Of a stretch of 8,548 bases of DNA, positions 1-5,892 are shown piece after piece; within the stretch, counting starts at the first letter, position 1; each line of letters opens with the position of its first letter. The stretch is from contig CALMMH010000385.1 in assembly GCA_937868145.1 (NCBI GenBank), positions 1 through 8,548 of the forward strand, in the 5' to 3' direction. Made by a program: the position numbers and the translations under genes. Below the pieces are notes generated by a model. It saw only the letters and a program-made list of their open reading frames with translations, searched no databases and was not told the origin of the DNA. The DNA is from an uncultured Phycisphaerales bacterium. GTDB lineage: Bacteria > Planctomycetota > Phycisphaerae > Sedimentisphaerales > Anaerobacaceae.

Positions 1-61
1 AAGTCGGCCGGTCTTGTCTCTTCCCGCCTATTCGGGGATTGGGTTCGTTTGTGCGACGGCG

Positions 62-89
62 TTGCATCCGGGGACGGAGTTGGTAAGAT
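62..89 (+). promoter_or_regulatory. possible sigma70-like promoter of the alcohol dehydrogenase gene
   Basis: A TTGCAT box (62-67) and a TAAGAT box (84-89) are separated by 16 nt and lie about 50 nt upstream of the start codon at 140. The matches to the consensus are only partial (3/6 and 4/6). The rest of positions 1-139 shows no gene; an 8-nt GGCCGGCC palindrome at 91-98 is probably chance in this GC-rich DNA. Confidence 0.2.
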
Positions 90-139
90 GGCCGGCCGTT
101 GAAGATCGTGCCGTTTGCTCTTTTTGACAGGGAGATGCC

Positions 140-1327
140 ATGAACCTTGATTTCAGTCTCTATATGCCGACGCGAGTTCTGTTCGGGTGCGGGAAGCTGG
201 CAGAACTGGGGACGACGCCGTTCCTGCCGGGAAGGAAGGCGTTGATCGTCATCGGCGCCTCGGGGGCCATGAGGAAGCACGGCTATCTCAAGCAGGTCGC
301 CCAACTCCTGCGGAAGAACGGGGCCAGCTCCGTCGTCTACGACAAGATCCTGCCGAACCCGGTCGTCGAGCACGTGGAGGAAGGGGCCAAGATCGCCAGA
401 CAGGAGAAGTGCGACTTCGTCCTCGGCCTGGGCGGCGGCAGCACGATCGACTCGGCCAAGAGCATCGCCGTGATGGCGAAGAACCCCGGCCGGTACTGGG
501 ACTACATCCTGGCCGGCAGCGGCAAGGGCAAGACGCCCGCCAAGGGGGCCCTGCCCATCGTCGCGATCCCGACGACCGCAGGCACCGGAACCGAGGCCGA
601 CCCCTGGACCGTCATCACCAAGAGCGACACGAACGAGAAGATCGGTTACGGCAACGCGCTGACCTTCCCGACGCTGTCGATCGTCGATCCCGAGTTGATG
701 GTGAGCGTGCCGCCGTCGCAGACCGCCTACACCGGCATGGACGCGTTCTTCCATTCGGTCGAGAGCTACCTAGCCACGTGCAACCAGCCGACGAGCGACC
801 ATCTGGCGTTGGAGGCGGTGAGCCTGATCACGAAGTACCTGCCGATCGCGGTCAAAGACGGCCGCAATATGGAGGCGCGAACCAAGCTCGCCTGGGCCAA
901 CACGGAGGCCGGCATGTGCGAGTCGTTCTCGTGCTGCATCTCGCACCACTCGATGGAGCACGCCTTGAGCGCGTGCTTCCCGAACGTCCCGCATGGGGCG
1001 GGCTTGACGATGCTCTCGGTCGCGTACTTCAACTACCTGGCCGAGCGGAACCCGAGCCGCTTCCCCAACTTGGCGAGAGCCATGGGCGAGAAGCTCGACG
1101 GCATGTCCAAGAAGGAGCAGGCGATGGCGTTCATCGCGGGCCTTAAGAAGCTCATCCGCAAGGTCGGCCTCCAGGACCACAAGCTCAGCGATTTCGGCGT
1201 CCAGCGCAGCGATGCCCGGCGACTGGCGGAGAACGCCTTCCATACGATGGGCAAGCTGTTCGAAATCACGCCGATCAAGCTGACGGTCGACGACGCCACG
1301 GCGATTTACGAGCGGGCTTTCAAATGA
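140..1327 (+). CDS. iron-containing alcohol dehydrogenase (group III Fe-ADH)
   Basis: The 395-residue product has the usual length and layout of group III metal-dependent alcohol dehydrogenases, which interconvert alcohols and aldehydes or ketones in the cytoplasm using NAD(P)H. The N-terminal Rossmann-like half carries the nucleotide-binding GGGSTIDSAK motif (residues 98-107) and the PTTAGTGTE motif (144-152). The helical C-terminal half carries the likely metal ligands D201 and H205 (in GMDAFFHSVESY), H270 and H285 (before GAG). H274, four residues after H270, matches the further conserved active-site histidine of FucO-type enzymes. The start is supported by AGGGAG at 129-134, 5 nt upstream. 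A cysteine-rich stretch (C260, C265, C266) sits next to the metal site. The substrate cannot be told from sequence; butanol, 1,3-propanediol or lactaldehyde dehydrogenase roles all occur in the family. The gene appears to be monocistronic or the end of an upstream unit. Confidence 0.93.
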   Translation: MNLDFSLYMPTRVLFGCGKLAELGTTPFLPGRKALIVIGASGAMRKHGYLKQVAQLLRKNGASSVVYDKILPNPVVEHVEEGAKIARQEKCDFVLGLGGGSTIDSAKSIAVMAKNPGRYWDYILAGSGKGKTPAKGALPIVAIPTTAGTGTEADPWTVITKSDTNEKIGYGNALTFPTLSIVDPELMVSVPPSQTAYTGMDAFFHSVESYLATCNQPTSDHLALEAVSLITKYLPIAVKDGRNMEARTKLAWANTEAGMCESFSCCISHHSMEHALSACFPNVPHGAGLTMLSVAYFNYLAERNPSRFPNLARAMGEKLDGMSKKEQAMAFIAGLKKLIRKVGLQDHKLSDFGVQRSDARRLAENAFHTMGKLFEITPIKLTVDDATAIYERAFK

Positions 1328-1364
1328 GACTTCGCGGCCGAACGGGGTTCTCGACATTTTGCGC

Positions 1365-1392
1365 TTTACCTTCCTCTGCCGGCGCATACACT
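1365..1392 (+). promoter_or_regulatory. possible sigma70-like promoter of the barrel protein gene
   Basis: TTTACC (1365-1370) and TACACT (1387-1392) are spaced by 16 nt, each matching the consensus at 4 of 6 positions. Transcription would begin about 20-25 nt before the ATG at 1422, leaving a short leader with just the GGAGG ribosome-binding site. No terminator hairpin is visible between the alcohol dehydrogenase stop and this site, so read-through from upstream is also possible. Confidence 0.25.
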
Positions 1393-1421
1393 TAGGCCGT
1401 GATTATGGAGGATCATTGAGC

Positions 1422-2261
1422 ATGATAGGACAGACGGTGTTGTCGTTGTTCGTGTTGTTCGCAGGGTCGGTTGACGCATCGGGAGACGCGGAGCCGCGGG
1501 ATTTGGCAGAACCGCCGACCTGGCGGATCGCCCCTGAGGTGTCCCACTACCGCTACAAAGAGCCCGGCGTCATGACGAACGAGGGGACTCTCTACGGCGT
1601 CACCGGCTTTGTCACGTTCCATCGACACCGGATCGCCGGCATGAACGCCCTGGACAGCGGAGACCCCAACGTGATCGCCTGGTCCATGCTCAAGCTCGAC
1701 GGCCGGATCAGCGCCGGCGAAGTCGACTACGACGGGTCCTACATGGACAGCACGCCGCTTTCCACCAGCGGCACCGACGACTTCCTGTTCGACGTGCGAC
1801 TGCTCTGGTCGTATCACTGGCGGCCGACGGACCCCCTCAGCGCCGCCTACGCGGGCCTGGGATACCGCTACCTGAACGATGATTCCTCGAAGCAGGCCGG
1901 CGGTTACGAGCGGGAATCGAATTACGTCTACATTCCCCTGGGCGTTCGCAAGGACTTCTATCTGGCGGATCGATGGAACCTGGGCCTGACGGGCGAGTTC
2001 GACGTGCTGCTCGTCGGGCGCCAGATCTCGCACCTGGACAACGCAGACCCCAGTTTGCCCGAGGTTCGGAACTGGCAGTGGCCGGGATTCGGCGCAGGTT
2101 TGTTCCTGGACCTGTTGCACAAGGGAGAAGGTTTCGACGTCGGTCTCGGACCCTTCCTGCGGTACTGGTGGGTCGACGAGTCGGATGTCTCCAGCGAGGG
2201 GTACTACGAGCCCAAGAACAACACGTTCGAGTACGGCTTGAGCCTCATTCTCCAGTTCTAA
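1422..2261 (+). CDS. secreted protein, probable outer-membrane beta-barrel
   Basis: The 279-residue product was not recognised as a named family. Residues 5-16 form a hydrophobic signal core, followed by V-D-A (17-19), which fits a signal peptidase I site; the n-region lacks a positive charge, which is atypical. The mature part is rich in alternating aromatic and polar residues in short strands separated by Gly/Asp/Ser-rich turns, with many Trp and Tyr. It ends in LILQF with a C-terminal phenylalanine, the usual signature recognised by the BAM outer-membrane assembly machinery. The ATG at 1422 is preferred because GGAGG lies at 1407-1411; an in-frame TTG at 1359 would add 21 residues containing several arginines that spoil the signal peptide. 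It could be a porin-like, structural or lipid-related barrel. No enzyme motif was seen. Confidence 0.75.
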   Translation: MIGQTVLSLFVLFAGSVDASGDAEPRDLAEPPTWRIAPEVSHYRYKEPGVMTNEGTLYGVTGFVTFHRHRIAGMNALDSGDPNVIAWSMLKLDGRISAGEVDYDGSYMDSTPLSTSGTDDFLFDVRLLWSYHWRPTDPLSAAYAGLGYRYLNDDSSKQAGGYERESNYVYIPLGVRKDFYLADRWNLGLTGEFDVLLVGRQISHLDNADPSLPEVRNWQWPGFGAGLFLDLLHKGEGFDVGLGPFLRYWWVDESDVSSEGYYEPKNNTFEYGLSLILQF

Positions 2262-2266
2262 GGGGG

Positions 2267-3577
2267 TCATCGGCCACGATGGCGATGCGAGCTGGTCCCG
2301 CTCAACACCTCCCGAACGTGGGCGTCCATCTTCTTCTGGTCGGCCGCGAAACTGTTGAAGCCGGCGAGATTCATCAGGCTGTCCAGCCCGATGGAGCCGT
2401 CGGCCAGCGGGGTCGCCCAGTGGGCGAGTTTGGGGATCTTGCCCTCCGCGGCGCTGACCTCGATTTCCGGATTGCTCCAGCGTACGAGGAAGTCGCTGCA
2501 GCCGTGCGACTCGAAGAAATCCACGAGAGTCTCAGCCCCGAAGGAATCGAGGTCCTCGCGTTCGAGCGCGTCCACGCAGGCGACGAGTTTGTCTTCGATG
2601 CGCCAAAGCGTGTCCAGCCCGATCCGGCGGACATCGACGCCGCGGTCGATGCCGGGGACGAAGTTCTGGCCGAGCTGGTTCTCGATGGGGGGCACCTCGT
2701 TCCTGCGATCCAACAGCTCTCTGGCCACATTCGGAGGCGAGGTCATCACGTCGATGCCCGCCAGGTTCAGGTACTGTTCGTAGGAACGGAAGCTGGCCCC
2801 GATCTGGCGTGTCTCATACCCCAGGCTCTCCCGGAGCGAGCGGATCGCCTGCTGGGAAGCCAGCGTGGCCTTTTCTCCCAGGTAGTCGCCGCTGCCCAGA
2901 TGGTTGTCGACGATGAAGCTGTTGAGCCGGCCCAGGAAGACGTTCACGAAGGCGGGAGAAGCCAACCGGGTGATGACGTAGTTCTGCCGTGCGGAGAAGC
3001 CGAGCGTGTGGTTGACCGGGATGCCTTCCTGCCGGACCCGCCGCGTCGCCAGCAGCCCCGCCGGCGTGAACGGGATCTTGACATAGAATCGCTCGGGGCA
3101 GATCGCGTAATACCGCCGGGCGTACTCCACGGATTCCTCCAGTTCGTGCGCCAGGTCGGTGTGCTCCTCGACGGAGACGTGGGTGTCGAACCGCTCGACG
3201 AGCCGAAGCGCGTGCGCCGCGTTCAGAATGAACGCCATCTCCAACCGGGACTGGCGGGCCGTCAGATCGGGAAACTGCGACAGCAGATCCGCCGCCTGGG
3301 CGATCAGTTCGTCGTACGCTCCCGTCACGATCTCCCTGCTCAGCAGCGTGTTGTTGGTCGTCAGGCCGGAGTATTCACGCGTCCAAATCCCTTCGACCGC
3401 CTCGAAATTGCCCGAGTCCAGCCACAACTCCGTGTCCAATTCGAGGAACTTCCGCCAGAGGGGGTCGGACCCGAACTCCTTGTCCAACTGACCGTAATGG
3501 GGCGTGAAGTCCCGCAGGACGAAGTCGTGCACCTGCCGGCTCAGCGTCGAATCCGCTCTGATCGTTGCCGTTGCCAT
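2267..3577 (-). CDS. transaldolase family protein with long C-terminal extension
   Basis: The 436-residue product has the transaldolase class I aldolase barrel, the fold that transfers dihydroxyacetone units in the pentose phosphate pathway. Visible signatures in order: LWLDSGN (51-57, D54), GLTTNNTLL (71-79), FYVKIPFTPAG with the Schiff-base lysine K167, the VNHTLGFS strand (188-195), VNVFLGR (211-217) and GASFRSYEQYLNLAGIDVMT (260-279) ending in PPN. These catalytic elements appear intact. About 145 further residues (291-436) follow the canonical barrel; this extension is charged and is not a domain I can name. GGAAGT on the minus strand (3584-3589), 6 nt upstream, supports the start. Whether the substrate is sedoheptulose-7-phosphate or fructose-6-phosphate (FSA-like) is not decidable. 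The 3' end converges with the barrel gene with a 5-nt gap, leaving no room for an intergenic terminator. Confidence 0.85.
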   Translation of the reverse strand: MATATIRADSTLSRQVHDFVLRDFTPHYGQLDKEFGSDPLWRKFLELDTELWLDSGNFEAVEGIWTREYSGLTTNNTLLSREIVTGAYDELIAQAADLLSQFPDLTARQSRLEMAFILNAAHALRLVERFDTHVSVEEHTDLAHELEESVEYARRYYAICPERFYVKIPFTPAGLLATRRVRQEGIPVNHTLGFSARQNYVITRLASPAFVNVFLGRLNSFIVDNHLGSGDYLGEKATLASQQAIRSLRESLGYETRQIGASFRSYEQYLNLAGIDVMTSPPNVARELLDRRNEVPPIENQLGQNFVPGIDRGVDVRRIGLDTLWRIEDKLVACVDALEREDLDSFGAETLVDFFESHGCSDFLVRWSNPEIEVSAAEGKIPKLAHWATPLADGSIGLDSLMNLAGFNSFAADQKKMDAHVREVLSGTSSHRHRGR

Positions 3578-3590
3578 AACATCACTTCCA

Positions 3591-3638
3591 GTACCTCGTA
3601 CGTTCGTAGTACTCGTACACCCGGGTTCCTATACGAAC
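3591..3638 (-). promoter_or_regulatory. GTAC-rich repeat cluster upstream of the transaldolase gene
   Basis: The tetranucleotide GTAC occurs four times in 28 nt (from 3591, 3598, 3609 and 3615). On the minus strand GTACGAG appears twice as a direct repeat 17 nt apart. GTTCGTA (3602-3608) and TACGAAC (3632-3638) form a 7-bp inverted repeat. The cluster begins 14 nt upstream of the transaldolase ATG, overlapping where its promoter or leader must be. It could bind a regulator or fold in the mRNA; neither is shown. Confidence 0.3.
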
Positions 3639-3823
3639 ACGGTTGAGGCGCACCGTTGAGAGTTCTGCTGATTCTCCCCCTGTATTTGTCTGCGAGGATG
3701 CGTTGTCAACCGCGAGAACCATCGTCGCCACCCCTCCGCCGCACATGGGCAAAGCCGACCTCCACTCGGGGGACGCAGCGTCACAACTCCGTTGAACCGC
3801 ACATCAGGCCCCTGCGTACAACC

Positions 3824-3846
3824 GTAGGAATTGAGCATATTCCTAC
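3824..3846. repeat. perfect 8-bp inverted repeat in the divergent intergenic region
   Basis: GTAGGAAT (3824-3831) and ATTCCTAC (3839-3846) are perfect inverted copies around a 7-nt spacer, 91 nt upstream of the CBS-protein GTG. The AT-rich core stands out in GC-rich DNA and looks like an operator, though it could also be an RNA hairpin. The rest of 3578-3937 holds weaker dyads (for example CTTG/CAAG at 3854-3865 and CTGCG/CGCAG at 3885-3900) and no convincing reading frame. Confidence 0.4.
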
Positions 3847-3937
3847 TACCGACCTTGTGGTCAAGCGGGTAATCAAGAACTTGGCTGCGGGGCCGCGCAG
3901 CGCTCTGTTTCCAGAGGGATCGGCACGGAGGTAAGCT

Positions 3938-4366
3938 GTGGAGGCACGGGACGTTATGAGCAGACACATATGCCAGATCAGTTCCAGCGCGATGCTCAGC
4001 GAAGCGGCGGATCGGATGAAGGCCCTGGGGTCGGACATGCTTCCCGTGGTGGAAAATCGCCGGATCGTGGGCATCATCACAGAGCAGAATCTCGTCTCGG
4101 ACGCTCTGCCAGGCGACGTTGATCCCCAGATCACGCCGATCCGAAGCTTCATGATATTTGGGGCCGCCTGCTGTCGGCAGGACGACGACATCGACAAAGC
4201 CATTGAAATCATGGAAATCAGCCATGCCGAGCAGTTGATCGTACTCGATTCCTCCGGCATGGCGGTTGGAGTCCTGTCTATTGAGGACCTGGCCTCGAAG
4301 GCGGGCGAACACGCGCACACCAGACCCCTGATGGAAGGAGAGAACCATGAAAGCCCGCGTGACTGA
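3938..4366 (+). CDS. two-CBS-domain protein
   Basis: The 142-residue product is a stand-alone pair of CBS domains (Bateman module), a cytoplasmic fold that usually senses adenine nucleotides such as AMP, ATP or S-adenosylmethionine. CBS1 covers roughly residues 3-56 (MSRHICQISSSAMLSEAA, then LPVVENRRIVGIITEQNLV). CBS2 covers about 67-121 (DDDIDKAIEIM, then LIVLDSSGMAVGVLSIEDLA). The GTG start is chosen because GGAGGT (3927-3932) lies 5 nt upstream and the frame opens directly into the first CBS strand. The stop lies 20 nt inside the downstream ferredoxin gene, so the two are probably translationally coupled. A vicinal cysteine pair, C78-C79, at the start of CBS2 is unusual. No effector domain is attached, so its target is unknown. 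Confidence 0.85.
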   Translation: MEARDVMSRHICQISSSAMLSEAADRMKALGSDMLPVVENRRIVGIITEQNLVSDALPGDVDPQITPIRSFMIFGAACCRQDDDIDKAIEIMEISHAEQLIVLDSSGMAVGVLSIEDLASKAGEHAHTRPLMEGENHESPRD

Positions 4367-4532
4367 GGACTGCATCGCCTGCGGCCGGTGCATCGAGATC
4401 TGCCCGGACGTCTTCGAGATGGGAGAGGACATCGCACAAGTCAAGGTGGACGAAGTGCCCGAGGAATTTCAGGAGGCGACGCAGGAGGCGGTGGACGAAT
4501 GCCCCACTTCCGCCATCGTCGTGGAGAAGTGA
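4347..4532 (+). CDS. single-cluster [4Fe-4S] ferredoxin
   Basis: This 61-residue acidic protein matches the small monocluster ferredoxins of the Thermotoga type, soluble one-electron carriers. The cluster ligands are C9, C12 and C15 (CIACGRC) with C52 in DECPTSAI. C19 precedes P20 in the usual ICPDVFEM segment; in the Thermotoga protein the equivalent cysteine forms a disulfide with a second one near residue 43, but no such partner exists here, so C19 should be free. AAGGAG at 4335-4340 sits 6 nt before the ATG, inside the CBS gene's 3' end. The overlap indicates co-expression with the CBS protein. The redox partner is not in the window. Confidence 0.92.
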   Translation: MKARVTEDCIACGRCIEICPDVFEMGEDIAQVKVDEVPEEFQEATQEAVDECPTSAIVVEK

Positions 4533-4553
4533 CGCCGGCTTGAATCGAGGAGT

Positions 4554-4988
4554 CTACTTGGCGATCGCGTGCCCGACCGCCCCGGCCACGTTCCTGAGAA
4601 GCTCCCACTCGCCCTTGACCTCCTCCATGGTCTGCCGCCATACGCTGTCATCCTTTGGCGACACCGCCTGCCGCTCCACCAGACGCTCATATACCGTCAG
4701 CAGATCGCGGACGCAGCGATCCATCGAGAATTCCCGAGCGGTCTCGAAAGCCGCTCGGCCGAGATATCCCGGCGCCGGCAACGCCACCGAGAAATCGCTG
4801 CCGTTGAAGTTCTGAATGGCCGGGACGCGAACCACGTCGGGCTCCGACTGCGGCGCTCCCTCATACACGGGCGCCACCACGAGCACCCGATGGCCGGCCT
4901 TTCGACACTCCCGCGTGAACACGGCCACGGACCTCGCCACGCCTCCCACAAACGGCGTGTACGTATTCGTCATCATCCAGATATTCAT
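4554..4988 (-). pseudogene. family 4 glycosyltransferase with a large internal in-frame deletion
   Basis: The open frame gives 144 residues, far below the roughly 380-400 usual for GT4 (GT-B fold) glycosyltransferases. Residues 1-76 are a typical N-terminus: MNIWMMTNTYTPFVGGVARS, the strand HRVLVVAP, then VVRVPAIQ and NGSDFSVALPAPGYL. Residues 77-105 resemble the extreme C-terminus of the same family (AAFETAREFSMDRCV, LLTVYERL). Everything between is absent: most of the acceptor domain and the nucleotide-sugar domain, including the usual E-x7-E region. The junction falls near 4758-4763. The frame is kept and no stop is introduced, so a short protein may still be made, but it should not be catalytic. 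A purine-rich GAGGGGG lies about 10-16 nt upstream on the minus strand. An assembly collapse is an alternative to a true deletion. Confidence 0.72.
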
Positions 4989-5021
4989 CCCGCCTGCACC
5001 CCCTCACAGTACGCGAACCGT

Positions 5022-5036
5022 CAGGATCTGATCCTG
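5022..5036. repeat. perfect palindrome upstream of the glycosyltransferase remnant
   Basis: CAGGATC and GATCCTG are exact inverted copies around a single T (5029). The site is 34-48 nt upstream of the minus-strand ATG at 4988, a position suited to an operator over the promoter of that gene. The two half-sites lie too close together for a normal RNA hairpin, which favours a protein-binding site over a terminator. Confidence 0.35.
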
Positions 5037-5141
5037 CCGCCGCCTCACATATTCTGGATAGCCGGTGCGAGTTCGTGCATCTCCAAGGCAGGCACGGGTC
5101 GCCCACAAGGCCGACGTGGGGACTCTGTTCTCCGAAAATGA

Positions 5142-5175
5142 AGAAAGATGCGTGGGGTCAACCACGCATCCTTCT
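5142..5175. other. strong hairpin in the 4989-5406 non-coding region
   Basis: GATGCGTGG (5147-5155) pairs perfectly with CCACGCATC (5162-5170) around a 6-nt loop. After one A/C mismatch, four more pairs (AGAA 5142-5145 with TTCT 5172-5175) extend the stem. Read on the minus strand, the stem is followed by TTTCTTCATTTT, so it resembles an intrinsic terminator for leftward transcription. No minus-strand gene is seen to its right that would need one. On the plus strand it would be part of a long leader of the hsp20 operon. Confidence 0.5.
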
Positions 5176-5181
5176 GTTAAG

Positions 5182-5224
5182 AAGTGCCGCGCCACTTGTC
5201 TGATCTTGCCCGGCGGCAGGCAAG
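5182..5224 (+). other. two further adjacent stem-loops
   Basis: AAGTG (5182-5186) pairs with CACTT (5193-5197) across a 6-nt loop, and CTTGCC (5205-5210) pairs with GGCAAG (5219-5224) across an 8-nt loop. With the 5142-5175 hairpin they make three consecutive stem-loops in about 80 nt. A weaker CCCAC/GTGGG stem lies at 5102-5120. I could not match them to a known riboswitch. The reading frames that cross the region look like noise, so it is treated as non-coding. Confidence 0.35.
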
Positions 5225-5347
5225 AAATGGATTTCGTTTCGCCATACTCTACGGCCGACACATTCTCCCGGACATAGGGACTTCCCTCAATCATCCCGCG
5301 TCCATCCCCTATATCGCCACATTCGCCGTGCGGAAGGAATCTGCGTC

Positions 5348-5416
5348 CCGACCCGAGGATAATCCTTATTGAGGGCCCCCGGCGCGAACCGTAGGGTCGG
5401 CGGAAAATGAAAGGAT
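5348..5416 (+). promoter_or_regulatory. candidate RNA thermometer or structured leader of hsp20
   Basis: CCGACCC (5348-5354) is the exact complement of GGGTCGG (5394-5400), just before the upstream hsp20 ATG at 5407. ATCCTT (5362-5367) is the exact complement of AAGGAT (5411-5416), which contains the ribosome-binding site of the ATG at 5422. The two pairings cross, so they would be alternatives or form a pseudoknot. Masking of the ribosome site by the leader is how heat-sensing elements of small heat-shock genes work, but no known class (for example ROSE) was recognised. Confidence 0.35.
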
Positions 5417-5421
5417 CGGGG

Positions 5422-5892
5422 ATGGACGCCTCGGGCGAGTACATTCGCACAATCCAAGTACGCCAGCGACAGACCACGACCGGACGCCGCGCGCTTCACT
5501 TCCACCAGTACGAAATCCACTCCCTGTTCGACGAATTGATCCATCGGCCGTGGGGCCGGGCGCAATGGAATCCGCCCGTGGACATTCGCGAAGACGACAC
5601 GTCGTTCCTCATCGAGATCGATCTGCCCGGGGTCGCCGACCAGGACGTCCGAATCCAAACGGAGGGAAGGACTCTCAAGATCGAAGGCAAACGCCAGTTG
5701 CGGCCTTGTGACGAGGAACGCACGACTCATCTCTGTGAGCGGCCGGACGGCGGATTCGCCCGCATGTTCGAGTTCCAGGACGACATCGACAGGGGACGAA
5801 TCCAGAGCCGCTGGCAGGACGGGGTCCTGACGCTGACCCTGCTCAAGCCAACGCACACCCAGGAGAGGGGCTATGAACCACATGCAACCTGA
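5422..5892 (+). CDS. Hsp20/alpha-crystallin small heat shock protein
   Basis: The 156-residue product is an ATP-independent holdase chaperone that binds unfolding proteins in the cytoplasm. The alpha-crystallin domain covers about residues 51-143: PPVDIREDDTSFLIEIDLPG at 51-70, LKIEGKR at 85-91, FARMFEF at 112-118 and the family's GVL motif in WQDGVLTLTL at 131-140. The C-terminal tail (KPTHTQERGYEPHAT) lacks the I/V-x-I/V motif that anchors oligomers in most small heat shock proteins, and its last codons overlap the downstream protease gene. I chose ATG 5422 because AAAGGA (5410-5415) lies 6 nt upstream. An in-frame ATG at 5407, with a weaker AGGG site, would add five residues and is a fair alternative. 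The pairing with the protease suggests a shared stress response. Confidence 0.9.
   Translation: MDASGEYIRTIQVRQRQTTTGRRALHFHQYEIHSLFDELIHRPWGRAQWNPPVDIREDDTSFLIEIDLPGVADQDVRIQTEGRTLKIEGKRQLRPCDEERTTHLCERPDGGFARMFEFQDDIDRGRIQSRWQDGVLTLTLLKPTHTQERGYEPHAT

Noticed and set aside
66..78. Similarity of the CCGGGGACG stretch near the left edge to the palindrome at the right edge, suggesting flanking repeats of a mobile element
   Set aside because: The shared match is only about nine GC-rich bases, too short to distinguish from chance, and no transposase is present.
1973..3646. 557-codon plus-strand frame opposite the transaldolase
   Set aside because: It overlaps the barrel gene in another frame and lies antisense to a protein with intact transaldolase motifs; its Arg/Pro/Val-rich composition is typical of a shadow frame.
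3629..4444. 271-codon minus-strand frame opposite the CBS and ferredoxin genes
   Set aside because: The plus strand there encodes two clear protein families with good ribosome sites; the minus frame is a GC-rich shadow.
5306..5314. CCCCTATAT as a sigma32 (heat-shock) -10 box for hsp20
   Set aside because: It resembles the consensus, but no CTTGAA-like -35 box is found at the required distance, so it is not called.
5065..5372. Two short plus-strand open frames (70 and 62 codons)
   Set aside because: They overlap each other in different frames, cross the stem-loops, and have no recognisable protein features.
5280..5406. CIRCE or HAIR heat-shock repressor sites
   Set aside because: Neither the TTAGCACTC/GAGTGCTAA nor the CTTGAGT/ACTCAAG arms are present.
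5004..5477. 157-codon minus-strand open frame across the region before hsp20
   Set aside because: The composition is Arg/Pro/Ser-rich with no domain pattern, it runs through the hairpins and into the hsp20 start, and no good ribosome site was seen.
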